From Martinezella tropici (GTDB lineage: Bacteria > Pseudomonadota > Alphaproteobacteria > Rhizobiales > Rhizobiaceae), in assembly GCA_000799755.1 (NCBI GenBank), contig JUHI01000010.1:124001-188000 (forward strand): DNA of 64,000 bases, given 5' to 3'. Numbering within the stretch: the stretch's first letter is position 1; every line of letters begins with the position of its first letter. Under the pieces are notes generated by a model. It was not told where the DNA came from. It worked only from the letters and a program-made list of their open reading frames with translations, and ran no database searches. The position numbers and the translations under genes are program-made. Below are positions 44,630 through 53,996 of this stretch, in pieces.

Positions 44630-47116
44630 GTGGACGAATTGATTCATGCCGATGCTGCCGAAAAGCATGCCCATCTCCCAAATCTCAGTTCCATGCCTTA
44701 CCTCGGCCAAGCCGATACGTTTTTCGAGCGTCATCTTATTTCCGACGCACTGGTCGAGCCGGCAACGGCCTATCAGCGACAGCGCTTCGAGGCCATGGCG
44801 CGTTCGGTTCGCGATATCCTGGCTGAACGCTGGATCAGGACGCAGCGCACCTACGACCAGGCAAATCCGAAGCGCGTCTATTATATGTCGATGGAATTCC
44901 TGATCGGCCGCTCCATGAGCAACAACGTCATGAACCTCGTGCTTGACCGGTTCATCGAAAATACCAGCCGCGAGGCGAACCTCGACTGGCTCGATCTTCT
45001 CGAGCAGGAGCCGGATGCCGGTCTTGGCAATGGTGGTCTCGGACGCCTGGCCGCCTGCTTCCTCGATTCCATGGCCAGCATGGAACTGCCGGCCATGGGT
45101 TACGGCCTGCGCTATGAATACGGCATGTTCCGCCAGGCGATCGAGGACGGCTGGCAGCACGAGCAGCCTGACAACTGGCTGCGTCGACAGGACCCGTGGG
45201 AAGTATCGCGCCGCGGCCAGTTCGTCGAGGTGAAGCTCGGATGCAGCTTCGAAATGCATCAGGGCGCGCTGACGATCATCGCCAACAAGCCTTCGACGCT
45301 CATCGGCGTTCCCTATGACCGGCCGATCGTCGGCTTCGGCGGAAAGACGATCAACAGCCTGCGTCTTTGGAGTGCTGCGGCGCCCGACTATTTCGATTTT
45401 CAGGAATTCAGCTCCGGCGATTTCGTCGGCGCGCTTGTCGGTAGCATCGCCGCCCAGACGCTGACACGGGTACTCTATCCCGATGATTCCACCGAGATGG
45501 GACAGAGCTTGCGCTTCGCGCAGGAATATTTCCTGGTCGCCTGCTCGCTTGCCGATCTGTTGCGCCGCTTCCGCCGCGACAATGACGATTGGAACGAGCT
45601 TCCGAACAAGGTCGCCATCCAAATGAACGACACCCATCCGGCGCTGACCGTACCGGAGCTGATGCGCATCCTTCTCGACGAGGTGCATCTTGAGTGGGAC
45701 CATGCCTGGAACCTGACACAGCGTACGCTCGCCTACACCAACCACACCCTCCTGCCGGAGGCGCTCGAGAAGTGGCCGCTGCATTATTTCCGGCAGATGC
45801 TGCCGCGCCAGCTCGAAATCATCTATGAAATCAATCGCCGTTTTCTCGACGACGTGCGCGATCGCCATCCAGGAGACGACAAGCTCGTCGAGCGTGTCAG
45901 CCTCATCGAGGAAGGACACGAAGACAAGGTCCGCATGGCGCATGTCGCGATCGTCGGATCGCACAGCACCAATGGCGTCGCCGCCATCCATTCGGAGCTG
46001 CTGCGGACGACGACGGTACGCGACTTTGCTGAGTTGTTTCCGGAGCGTTTCAACAACAAGACCAATGGCGTGACTCCGCGTCGTTGGGTGCGCCTTACCA
46101 ATCCGGAGCTGTCGAACGTTATCTCCGAGGCGATCGGCGACCATTGGGTGAGCGATTTCGACCAGATCGGTCAACTGAAGCCGCTCGCCGACGATGCGGC
46201 ATTTCGCGACGCCTTCCTCGGCGCAAAGCGCCATGCCAAGGTGCGGTTTGCCAATTGGCTGAAGGAAAGCAGCGGGCAGATCGTCGATCCCGATAGTATA
46301 TTTGACTGCCACATCAAGAGAATTCACGAGTATAAGCGGCAATTGCTGAACGCGTTGCGCGTCATCATTCTCTACAACCGTCTGCGCGCCAATCCCGGCA
46401 TGACCATGGCCCCGCGCACCTTCTTCTTCGCGGGCAAGGCGGCACCGGCCTACAAGGTCGCCAAGCTCATCATCAAGTTCATCAACAATCTCGCGCTGAC
46501 GATCGAAAAGGATCCGCTGGTCGCGGGCCGGATCAAGGTGGTCTTCCTTCCGGACTATTGCGTTTCGCTCGCCGAGCGTCTCATTCCGGCCGCCGATGTC
46601 TCGAACCAGATTTCGACGGCTGGATTCGAAGCCAGCGGCACCAGCAACATGAAATTCATGATGAATGGTGCGCTTACGCTCGGCACGCAGGACGGTGCGA
46701 CGATCGAAATGGCCGAAGAGGCCGGCGAGGAAAACTTCTTCCTATTCGGTCTGACCGCCCAGGAAGTCGCTGACAGTCGCAGCTGGTATAATCCCCATTG
46801 GCACTACGAGAATGATCAGGAAACGCGCCACGCGCTCGATCTGATCGCCCAGAACTATTTCAGTGCCAACGAACCGGGCGCGTTTTCGGCCCTGCATGAC
46901 GTGCTGTTGAAAAACGGCGACCGTTACATGCATCTGGCGGATCTCGTTTCTTACCTGGAAGCCGACGAAGCATTAAGCGCGCTTTATGGCGATCGCGGCG
47001 GATGGGCGCGCAAGGCGATCCTCAACGTCGCCGGTTCGGGCAAATTCTCGTCCGACCGCGCCATCTCGCAATATGCCGAAGAGATCTGGGGCATGAAGCC
47101 CTGCCCGGTTGCGTGA
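44630..47116 (+). CDS. glgP: Glycogen/starch/alpha-glucan phosphorylase
   Basis: Releases glucose-1-phosphate from alpha-glucans; PLP enzyme of 828 residues. The start is GTG 44630, with AAAGGAGAAGG 6 nt upstream; the earlier TTG frame (44609) puts the ribosome site inside the coding region. The N-terminal LIGRSMSNNVMNL and EPDAGLGNGGLGRLAACFLDS and the PLP-lysine segment EASGTSNMKFMMNGALTLGT near residue 675 are intact. No other glycogen genes (glgABC, pgm) are next to it, so it is displaced from the usual cluster. It is the third gene of the rightward insertion between holB and metG. Confidence 0.95.
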   Translation: MDELIHADAAEKHAHLPNLSSMPYLGQADTFFERHLISDALVEPATAYQRQRFEAMARSVRDILAERWIRTQRTYDQANPKRVYYMSMEFLIGRSMSNNVMNLVLDRFIENTSREANLDWLDLLEQEPDAGLGNGGLGRLAACFLDSMASMELPAMGYGLRYEYGMFRQAIEDGWQHEQPDNWLRRQDPWEVSRRGQFVEVKLGCSFEMHQGALTIIANKPSTLIGVPYDRPIVGFGGKTINSLRLWSAAAPDYFDFQEFSSGDFVGALVGSIAAQTLTRVLYPDDSTEMGQSLRFAQEYFLVACSLADLLRRFRRDNDDWNELPNKVAIQMNDTHPALTVPELMRILLDEVHLEWDHAWNLTQRTLAYTNHTLLPEALEKWPLHYFRQMLPRQLEIIYEINRRFLDDVRDRHPGDDKLVERVSLIEEGHEDKVRMAHVAIVGSHSTNGVAAIHSELLRTTTVRDFAELFPERFNNKTNGVTPRRWVRLTNPELSNVISEAIGDHWVSDFDQIGQLKPLADDAAFRDAFLGAKRHAKVRFANWLKESSGQIVDPDSIFDCHIKRIHEYKRQLLNALRVIILYNRLRANPGMTMAPRTFFFAGKAAPAYKVAKLIIKFINNLALTIEKDPLVAGRIKVVFLPDYCVSLAERLIPAADVSNQISTAGFEASGTSNMKFMMNGALTLGTQDGATIEMAEEAGEENFFLFGLTAQEVADSRSWYNPHWHYENDQETRHALDLIAQNYFSANEPGAFSALHDVLLKNGDRYMHLADLVSYLEADEALSALYGDRGGWARKAILNVAGSGKFSSDRAISQYAEEIWGMKPCPVA

Positions 47117-47254
47117 GGCAGGCGCGACCATAGCGAATACATATCGCTTGCGGCCTGAATGAAATCAGCTTCCGGCCGCAGACGACTGCTGTTCTCATCG
47201 CTCGTGATAGAGAAAAGTTCGTAGCAGCCTTCAGGCGGAGGCTGTGCGATGAAA

Positions 47255-48286
47255 TTACGCCGAAAGCTGCTGCTTGAGCTCGCCAAGAATGGTGATGAGC
47301 GTCTGCTTGCGATCGAGATTATAGGCCTGCGAGACGTTCAGCCGCTCCGTGGTTTCCGAGTGCAGCCGGGCCAGTCTCTCGGCCGTTACAATGGAGCCGC
47401 CTAGTGCGGCAGCCCTGGCTCGCTCGATAATGTCGTCGCCGATATGCGACAGGAAGAAGCCGAAGATCGTATCGCTGTCCTTGCCGGAAAGTGCGTCGGC
47501 GAGCCGGTGCATGGCTTTGCGGGCGGCGGGCCCATCGGCCGAAAGTACCTGCCGATAGGCGTCGATGATCTCGCCGCCGCCATAGTTCAGCAGCTTGAGT
47601 GCCTCGCTGACACTGCCCTTGGCTGCGGTAAGCACGTCGCTCCCCTGCCCCGGCGGCACACCAAGATTTTCGAGCGCCCAGCGCAGGGGTTCGTTTTCGA
47701 GCGGCGCGAGCTTCAGGGGCAGGCAGCGCGAACGGATCGTTGGCAAGAGCCGGCCCGGTGCGTGCGACAGCACCAGGAACAAAGCGCGCTTCGGCGGTTC
47801 TTCAAGGATCTTGAGGATGGCGTTGGCTGCGCTGCGATTGAGATCGTCTGCGGGATCGATGATGACGATCCGCCAGTTGCCCGTGCCCGATGTCTGCGAG
47901 AAGAATTTCCCGGCGCGACGTACCTCGTCCACGGTAATCGCGGATTTCACTTTGCCGGTCTTGTCGTCGACCGGCCGGCTCAAATGCAGCAGATTGTGCG
48001 ACGCACCGCCGGAAATCTGCCGGCTGACGACGGATGCCGGATCGGGATCGCCGATCGTCTCCGGCGCCGAAGCTGGATCGGGATTCGAGAGGACATGATT
48101 AGCAAAACGAAAGGCGAGCGTTGCCTTGCCGATGCCTTCGGGTCCCTCGATCAGCATGGCATGGTGGCCTTTGCCGGAACGATAGGACTGCGCAAGGAAG
48201 GCCTCCGCCTCCTCATGGCCGAAGAGCTTTACGTTGTCCTGCGGGGGGATTGCGCCATCGAGAACGCCAGGCCGTTCGTCGCTCAT
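47255..48286 (-). CDS. holB: DNA polymerase III subunit delta' (HolB)
   Basis: Clamp-loader subunit of the replicative polymerase, 343 residues. An AAA+ fold with a degenerate P-loop (LIEGPEGIGKATLAFRFANHVL) and WRIVIIDPADDLNRSAANAILKILEEPP is visible; the delta' subunit does not need ATPase activity. The start ATG 48286 overlaps the tmk stop codon (ATGA), so the pair is coupled. The family signature SRCLPLKLAPLE follows. In related rhizobia metG follows directly; here glgP intervenes. Confidence 0.92.
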   Translation of the reverse strand: MSDERPGVLDGAIPPQDNVKLFGHEEAEAFLAQSYRSGKGHHAMLIEGPEGIGKATLAFRFANHVLSNPDPASAPETIGDPDPASVVSRQISGGASHNLLHLSRPVDDKTGKVKSAITVDEVRRAGKFFSQTSGTGNWRIVIIDPADDLNRSAANAILKILEEPPKRALFLVLSHAPGRLLPTIRSRCLPLKLAPLENEPLRWALENLGVPPGQGSDVLTAAKGSVSEALKLLNYGGGEIIDAYRQVLSADGPAARKAMHRLADALSGKDSDTIFGFFLSHIGDDIIERARAAALGGSIVTAERLARLHSETTERLNVSQAYNLDRKQTLITILGELKQQLSA

Positions 48287-48960
48287 TGCGCAGCTTCCGA
48301 TCGCGCGGCGATATCGGCTATACCGAGACGCTTGTCGATGATCCCGGCGATTTCCGCGGCGATCTCGTCTTCCGACTTTTGTGCATCGATGACATGGCAA
48401 CGCTCCGGCTCGCGGGCGGCGATGTCGAGAAAGGCTTCGCGGCGCTTTTCATGCGTCTGCATCTCTTCCTTCTCGAAGCGGTCGGGCGAGGCCACGGTTG
48501 AGGCGCGCTTACGCGCGCGCTCCAGGCCCACCGCCGCCGGAATGTCGAGAATGAGCGTGCAGTCGGGAACGACGCCGTTGACCGCAACTCTTTGCAGGGC
48601 CTCGATATAGTCGGGCTCAAGATTGCCCGTCACGCCCTGATAGACGCGCGAGGAATCCATGAACCGATCGCAAAGGACGATGATGCTGCGCGCCAAAGCC
48701 GGGCGAATGACGTCCTCGACATGATCGTTTCGGGCGGCAGCAAAGAGAATGGCTTCCATGCGCGTGCCGAACATTTCCGCAGCGCCCGAAAGCAGGACAT
48801 GCCGCACCGCCTCGGCGCCCGGCGAGCCGCCGGGTTCGCGCGTCACCAGAACCTCATGGCCACGCTCGCGCAACCGCTCGGCCAGGCGGCGGATCTGGGT
48901 GGATTTGCCTGCGCCCTCGCCGCCTTCGAAGCTTACGAATAATCCGTTTGCATCAGCCAA
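48283..48960 (-). CDS. tmk: Thymidylate kinase
   Basis: Phosphorylates dTMP to dTDP. The 225-residue enzyme shows the P-loop FVSFEGGEGAGKSTQIRRLAERL, the DRY-type motif LCDRFMDSSRVYQG, and VTREPGGSPGAEAVRHVLLSG. Start is TTG 48960, with CAGGA upstream; no in-frame ATG precedes the P-loop. It overlaps holB by 4 nt and lies 153 nt downstream of the DD-carboxypeptidase, the normal rhizobial order. Confidence 0.94.
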   Translation of the reverse strand: MADANGLFVSFEGGEGAGKSTQIRRLAERLRERGHEVLVTREPGGSPGAEAVRHVLLSGAAEMFGTRMEAILFAAARNDHVEDVIRPALARSIIVLCDRFMDSSRVYQGVTGNLEPDYIEALQRVAVNGVVPDCTLILDIPAAVGLERARKRASTVASPDRFEKEEMQTHEKRREAFLDIAAREPERCHVIDAQKSEDEIAAEIAGIIDKRLGIADIAARSEAAQ

Positions 48961-49113
48961 TGATCATGTCCTGCACTTTTCGCGTGCCATTCCTTCGGCA
49001 TGCGATACGCACCCTGTTTAACCCAAGACATGCCCCGGTGGAACCGTGCATGTCCCGGTGTCCGGCATTCTATATGGGGTGTGAACAAGGATTTCGCGAG
49101 CCATACGGGCCGC

Positions 49114-50325
49114 TCAGGTCGGCAAAGGCTTGTCCCACAGCCAGGAGAACAGCAGAGATTCGGTCAATTCCATAAAAGCATCGAAAGCACGTCGGCCCAA
49201 GGTGCCCTGCGCGACCGAATCCTTCGTATAAAGGGGCAGTTCGCGCACGAGGCGGGTCCCCAGGAATACGCGAAGGGTTCCGGCTTCATAACCTGCGGCA
49301 ACCGGCGCCGTCAGGGGCCAGCGGTAGACGATACGCGCCGAGAGCCTGTCCGGCGTCTCCACAGGAACGTAGACGTCGACGGGTACCTTCGCCTGGAGGC
49401 CTACGGTGGAAGCGGCTCCACCATAGACGCTGGCATCGCCGATCACCTCGCCATCGGCGAAGATGCGCTGGCTCTTGAAATTGCTGAGACCCCATTCGAG
49501 GACGCGCCGCGTCTCCTCGATGCGATCCTTGTCGCTCTTCAAACCGCCAAGCGCCAGGAACAGCCTGCGGCCATCCCGCTGAATGGAGGTGACGATCGAA
49601 AAGCCCTCGCCGTCGGCAAAGCCCAGCCCCAGACCATCCACGCCGATATTGAGCAGAAGCATCGGGTTCTTGTTGCGCTGATAGATCTTGTTCCAGGTGA
49701 AATCGGCCTGCCCGAAATATTTGTAAAGGTCGGGATGCTTCTCCTGCAGGTCCTGCGCCAGCATCACCATCTCCCGCATGGAAACCTTGCCGCCGGCGTT
49801 GGGGTCGTTCGCATCCGGCAGACCGGTGGAATTGGTGAAGGTCGACCTGGACATGCCGATCTCCCTTGCGCGCGCCGTCATCCGCCTTGCGAATTCGCGC
49901 TCGCTGACGGACATGCCCTCCGCAAGAACGATGCAGCCGTCATTTGCCTGCTGCACGGCAACGCCCTGGATTAGATCTCCCACGCGTATGCGCGATTTCA
50001 ATGCGGCGAACATCGTCGACGCCCGCGAAGGCGCACCGCCTGTCCGCCATGCGTTTTCCGAGACAGGATATTCGGTATCGGGGTTGATCTCCCCTCGCCC
50101 GATCGCATCGAAAACGACATCCAGCGTCATCAGCTTCGCAAGCGACGCCGGCGAAATCAGTTGATCCTCGTTTTTGGCAAGCAGGATGGTGCCGGTTGAC
50201 GCCTCGATCATGAAGGCCTGCGCGGCCTTTGTGTCGAAGGCGCCTGGCGTGGCCGGCTGCGCAAGAGCCGCGACATTGCCGATACCGAGCAGGAAAAGGA
50301 ACAAAAGAATCAAGCGCTTTGGCAT
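49114..50325 (-). CDS. D-alanyl-D-alanine carboxypeptidase (DacF/DacC type)
   Basis: S11 family carboxypeptidase of 403 residues with the full three-part layout: signal peptide (about 1-22, ending AALAQ), the transpeptidase-like domain with SLAK near residue 60, SxN and KTG-like motifs, and the C-terminal beta-rich domain plus amphipathic anchor that holds PBP5/6 relatives at the membrane. The KTG position reads GVDGLGLGFADGEGFS rather than a classical KTGxT, which is a notable departure. The start at ATG 50325 follows AAGGGGA; an upstream TTG (50343) is in frame but unsupported. It lies between rlpA and tmk. Confidence 0.9.
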   Translation of the reverse strand: MPKRLILLFLFLLGIGNVAALAQPATPGAFDTKAAQAFMIEASTGTILLAKNEDQLISPASLAKLMTLDVVFDAIGRGEINPDTEYPVSENAWRTGGAPSRASTMFAALKSRIRVGDLIQGVAVQQANDGCIVLAEGMSVSEREFARRMTARAREIGMSRSTFTNSTGLPDANDPNAGGKVSMREMVMLAQDLQEKHPDLYKYFGQADFTWNKIYQRNKNPMLLLNIGVDGLGLGFADGEGFSIVTSIQRDGRRLFLALGGLKSDKDRIEETRRVLEWGLSNFKSQRIFADGEVIGDASVYGGAASTVGLQAKVPVDVYVPVETPDRLSARIVYRWPLTAPVAAGYEAGTLRVFLGTRLVRELPLYTKDSVAQGTLGRRAFDAFMELTESLLFSWLWDKPLPT

Positions 50326-50395
50326 ATCGTCCCCTTCATCCAACCACCGGCACGATTATTTTAGTGACGGGTTAAGATTCAGGCAATGACGCCGA

Positions 50396-51568
50396 TCAAT
50401 CGACCTGCGTCGTGCCCTGATGCTGGCGGCGATAGGACGACAGGATCGATTCCTGTGTGAGCCCGTCATTGCGAACCATGACGGCATCGAAAGCGAGATC
50501 GACATAGACGGTCTTGACCGGTGCTTCCTGATAGCCGGCAACCATCGAACCCAGGGACTGGTTGTCGAGATTTGCCATACGAGGCGTAAAATCAGGTCGC
50601 TCGCGCGGGATCGGCCCGATCTGCGGCAGAACGATCATCACGGGCTCGGCGGACTCAACAGCAGGCATGGCGCCGCCGTTCCAGGTCATTGGCGGCGGAT
50701 TGTTGCGCTTGTCGGCATTGTAAGCAGGCTTCGGCGCGTCAGCGAAGGCCGTTGCCGAATAAGGCGACTGGCGCGGCACGGGCGCGATCGCCGGCGTAGC
50801 ATCAAAGCTGCGCACCTGACGGCTGACGCGCGTCGGTGTCGGCGTATACGAATCCGGCAGCTGATCCGCCGTCATGCGTCCGGCCGAAGCAACCATCACG
50901 CCGGTCGCAATCTGGCCGCCCGGATTGATGCCGGGCAGACGCGAGCCCTTCGGCGTGTAAGATGCCATCAGATAGGGTTCGTCATGACCGTCCATGCGGG
51001 CGCGGCCGACATACTGCACACGTACGTCGCCAGTGCCGCTGTGCTGGAGATCGAGGAGCTGCGCCGTCTTGTTGGAAAGGTCGATGATGCGGCCGGGATG
51101 GTAAGGACCGCGGTCGTTGACGCGCACGATGATCGATGAGCCGGTTTCGACATTGGTGACGCGCGCGTAGCTCGGCAACGGGAAAGTCGGATGCGCGGCG
51201 GTCAGCGATTGCTGGTCGTAGACTTCGCCGTTGGCGGTCAGGCGACCGTGAAACGCCGAGCCATACCAGGAGGCGATGCCGACCTTGTTATAGCCGAAAT
51301 CTTCCTTGGGGTAATACCACTTGCCCTTCACCTGATAGGGATTGCCGACCATGAAGCGGCCGCCGCCCTTCGGCACGGGGCCGTTGTTGACGACGCGAGG
51401 GCTCGCCTTGACGCCATATTCCTTCTCGGAGAAATATTCCTTGCCGTGCTGGCGCGTCGAGGCGACCTTCTGAGTTGTGCCGCAGGCAGTGATGGTTGCG
51501 CACATCAGTGAGAGAGCAAACCAACGCATACCCGTTGCGTATGTCACTGCACGATTTTCGAATTTCAT
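50396..51568 (-). CDS. rlpA: Septal ring lytic transglycosylase RlpA-like lipoprotein
   Basis: Double-psi beta-barrel protein of the RlpA family, 390 residues. A lipobox (ITAC) at the end of the signal segment marks it as a lipoprotein. The barrel contains GIASWYGSAFHGRLTANGEVYDQ and PLPSYARVTNVETGSSIIVRVNDRGPYHPGRIIDLS, with the conserved Asp (NDRGPY) of the transglycosylase site. The long C-terminal tail is Pro-rich and low in complexity, without an obvious SPOR domain. ATG 51568 has GGGACAG just upstream; 51589 and 51529 are alternatives. It heads the rlpA-dac-tmk-holB run. Confidence 0.9.
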   Translation of the reverse strand: MKFENRAVTYATGMRWFALSLMCATITACGTTQKVASTRQHGKEYFSEKEYGVKASPRVVNNGPVPKGGGRFMVGNPYQVKGKWYYPKEDFGYNKVGIASWYGSAFHGRLTANGEVYDQQSLTAAHPTFPLPSYARVTNVETGSSIIVRVNDRGPYHPGRIIDLSNKTAQLLDLQHSGTGDVRVQYVGRARMDGHDEPYLMASYTPKGSRLPGINPGGQIATGVMVASAGRMTADQLPDSYTPTPTRVSRQVRSFDATPAIAPVPRQSPYSATAFADAPKPAYNADKRNNPPPMTWNGGAMPAVESAEPVMIVLPQIGPIPRERPDFTPRMANLDNQSLGSMVAGYQEAPVKTVYVDLAFDAVMVRNDGLTQESILSSYRRQHQGTTQVD

Positions 51569-51889
51569 CTGTCCCAAGCCGCTACTCATTACTTTGACGG
51601 AGGTTTGCTACCGGATACGTCCCTCATTCCGGTATCCTGCTACGCTCCAATCACCTAACGGTGCTTTAATCATGATTGCAGTTTGTCCATTTTGCGATGC
51701 AAATTGAGCGCACCGAATAAATTCTGAAGATCATGGTTAATGCTCAGTAAAGCGTCGCCGGCCGCAAGTAGCGGCGATCGCCGGGTTCCCGCAAAGGTGC
51801 GGATCGACGTCGATCGTTCCGAACTGCGACAGCTGCAATCGTTTTGCCACTGCGATGGGATTGCGATGAACGGGTTTGGCGCAGTTCTT
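51569..51889. other. Intergenic region between rlpA and the GNAT gene
   Basis: Both flanking genes run leftwards. No convincing frame or RNA gene is visible; the region should contain the rlpA promoter. A 3'-proximal GC-rich part lies next to the GNAT stop. Confidence 0.4.
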
Positions 51890-52393
51890 TCAGGCGTCTG
51901 TATCAAGACGCATCAGTATTTCGTCGTGATAGGTATCGCCGACCTTCAGCGCCTCGATATCGACGGCCCAGGCCTTGAAGCCAAGCGATTCATAAAGACG
52001 AATGGCGGCGGCATTGGACGAGACGACGGTAAGCCGGATCGAGCGGCAGGTGCGGCGTGCCTCGTCGAGCGCCGCGACCATCAGCAAGCGCGACAGGCCG
52101 GTGCCCCGCCCCTGCGGACGCACATACATGCCCCAGATCGTGGCGATGTGGCGCATCTTCACGCCTCTCGACCGAGCGACCGCGACGACGCCGACCAGAG
52201 CGCCATCATCAGCAAAGCCGCCAAACACGGCATTGCTCTCGATCCTGTCGCCAATCTGGGCAAGCGAATAAGCCTCTTCTTCCTCATGCGACGCACCGAA
52301 AGCTTCCGGATGACGGTTCAGGCCCTCCAGGCGGATCTCCCTGAACAGCGAAGTGTCGTCACGCTGAAGGCGGCGTATGCTGAAGTGCTGCAT
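51890..52393 (-). CDS. GNAT family N-acetyltransferase
   Basis: Acetyltransferase of 167 residues. The acetyl-CoA loop is GMYVRPQGRGTGLSRLLM (QGRGTG near residue 98) and the C-terminal GFKAWAVDIEALKVGDTYHDEILMRL is typical of the family. Start 52393 is chosen because AGAGG lies 6 nt upstream; an earlier ATG (52399) overlaps that site. It is 78 nt downstream of the ECF sigma factor gene on the same strand and could be part of its transcript or regulon. Confidence 0.82.
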   Translation of the reverse strand: MQHFSIRRLQRDDTSLFREIRLEGLNRHPEAFGASHEEEEAYSLAQIGDRIESNAVFGGFADDGALVGVVAVARSRGVKMRHIATIWGMYVRPQGRGTGLSRLLMVAALDEARRTCRSIRLTVVSSNAAAIRLYESLGFKAWAVDIEALKVGDTYHDEILMRLDTDA

Positions 52394-52471
52394 GCCCATC
52401 CTCTTTGCCAATGCGCCGCGCGGCGCGAAGAGGATGTCGGTTTCGCATCCCCTTCCTCACGCCGTCAACTG

Positions 52472-53344
52472 TCAATCTGGGATAGTGCCGATGATATGCT
52501 GCAGCTTGTCTGGATTGCGCGTGCAGTAGATGGCGACCACCTTGTCCTGTTCGATCTGCAGCGCGGTCGTCTGAACCACGTTACCGCCCTCTATCGTAAC
52601 GAAGCCGGGCAAGCCGTCGATGACGGCATAGTGGATCAGCCGCGACGGTTGCGCGCGGAAAATTCGCGCCAATTGCTCATGAAGCAGCATGACGGCGGAA
52701 AGCCCGATATGTGGGCGCTGCGAGGTCGGCACCTTGCCGCCGCCATCGGCATAAACGACGATATCTTCGGAGAGCAGCGCCCGAAGAGACGCCATGTCTC
52801 CCGTTCTCGACGCCATGAAGAAGGCCGTCGCGAGCTTCAATCCCTGCTCCCTCCCCACAGCGAAGCGTGGTCGTGCCTCGGTGATATGGGCCCTTGCCCG
52901 GCTTGCAAGCTTGCGGCAGGTTGCAGCCTCGCGGCCGATCGCCGAGGAGACCTCATCGAAATCCATGCCGAAGACATCGTGCAGGAGAAAGGCGGCGCGC
53001 TCCAGAGGCGAAAGACGCTCCAGCGCCAACATCAGCGGCATGGTTATATCGTCGGCGGCGTCGTCCTCCTCCGGATCGAAGATCGGCTCCGGCAGCCAGG
53101 AGCCCACATAGGACTCTCGCCGACGACGGGCCGATTTCAGTTCATTGAGGCAGAGCCGGGTGACGATAGTCCGAAGAAATGCCGCCGGCTCGCGAACGGC
53201 GGCATGATCGCTTCCCCGCCAGCGCAGCCAGGCATTCTGCACGATGTCTTCGGCATCGGCGACCGACCCCAGCATCCGGTAGGCAAGCCGAACGAGGCGC
53301 GGGCGCAGCTCGGAGAAGATCGGGTCGGGAGGCGCGTCACTCAT
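52472..53344 (-). CDS. sigJ: ECF41-group RNA polymerase sigma factor (SigJ-like)
   Basis: Sigma factor of 290 residues. Sigma2 (YRMLGSVADAEDIVQNAWLRW, about 22-42) and sigma4 (SPLERAAFLLHDVFGMDFDEVSSAIG, about 112-137) are followed by a SnoaL-like C-terminal domain (about 170-290) carrying DGGGK at 200-204 and NPDKL at 277-281. Those two motifs define the ECF41 group, whose C-terminal domain controls activity in place of an anti-sigma factor. It overlaps the oxidoreductase gene upstream by 8 nt. ATG 53344 is the start that gives the family N-terminus. Confidence 0.93.
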   Translation of the reverse strand: MSDAPPDPIFSELRPRLVRLAYRMLGSVADAEDIVQNAWLRWRGSDHAAVREPAAFLRTIVTRLCLNELKSARRRRESYVGSWLPEPIFDPEEDDAADDITMPLMLALERLSPLERAAFLLHDVFGMDFDEVSSAIGREAATCRKLASRARAHITEARPRFAVGREQGLKLATAFFMASRTGDMASLRALLSEDIVVYADGGGKVPTSQRPHIGLSAVMLLHEQLARIFRAQPSRLIHYAVIDGLPGFVTIEGGNVVQTTALQIEQDKVVAIYCTRNPDKLQHIIGTIPD

Positions 53345-53960
53345 GGGTCGTGAGCTCTCGCGGAAACGCATTGACGTCGCGGCCGCGGGCAAATTGCAGC
53401 GTCGTCAGAGCCACTCGTCGACCGAGATGGCGCGCCGTGGCAAGATCGGCGGCAGGAGGTGCGGTGTCCGGGCCTTCATCCGTGTTCGCCTGCGCCGCTG
53501 CGCCGAGCCAGAATCCGAGACGGTTCATGTCTTCCTCCGAACCAGTCGAAGAGCAGTTCGCTGGCGGCAGATCGAGGCCGACCCAATGCATTCCGTGCTG
53601 GGCGGCGAAGATCACCATTTGCATCAGTGTCGAAAGCTTGTCACCGGATCGTGACCCGGAGGTGGTGAAGCCGGCTGCAATCTTGTCTTTCCAGAGATAG
53701 CCCCGGGCGAGAACCGCATTCGACGTCGCCTCCTGAAAGGCTTTGAACGGTGCGGAAACCGCGCCCATATAGGTGGGCGAGCCGAAGATGATCGCCTGTG
53801 CGGCATTGAGATCGCCCCAGTGGCGCTCTGCCTCGTCCACGGTCAATAGCATGGCTTCCACGCCGTCGATTTCGTCGATCCCTGCCCTGACGGCTTCGGC
53901 CTGCCGGCCCGTATGCCCATAGCCGCTATGATAGACGATTGCGATGTGCTGGCTGATCAT
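53337..53960 (-). CDS. Flavodoxin-type NAD(P)H:quinone oxidoreductase
   Basis: WrbA-like flavoprotein of 207 residues. The FMN loop reads IAIVYHSGYGHTGRQAEAV (residues 6-24), followed by FGSPTYMGAVSAPFKAF and FTTSGSRSGDKLSTLMQMV. ECF41 sigma genes typically neighbour a carboxymuconolactone decarboxylase, oxidoreductase or epimerase gene; here the oxidoreductase is in the same operon, upstream of sigJ. The start at 53960 has AAAGGAG 6 nt upstream. It probably reduces quinones by two electrons. Confidence 0.87.
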   Translation of the reverse strand: MISQHIAIVYHSGYGHTGRQAEAVRAGIDEIDGVEAMLLTVDEAERHWGDLNAAQAIIFGSPTYMGAVSAPFKAFQEATSNAVLARGYLWKDKIAAGFTTSGSRSGDKLSTLMQMVIFAAQHGMHWVGLDLPPANCSSTGSEEDMNRLGFWLGAAAQANTDEGPDTAPPAADLATARHLGRRVALTTLQFARGRDVNAFPRELTTHE

Positions 53961-53996
53961 TGTCATCTCCTTTGAAAATGGCGTTGCGAAGGACAA

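Noticed and set aside
44615..46342. 575-residue frame opposite glgP
   Set aside because: Shadow of glgP codon usage; no conserved motif.
51740..53353. 537-residue frame opposite the GNAT and sigma genes
   Set aside because: It crosses two genes of clear family membership and has no family match.
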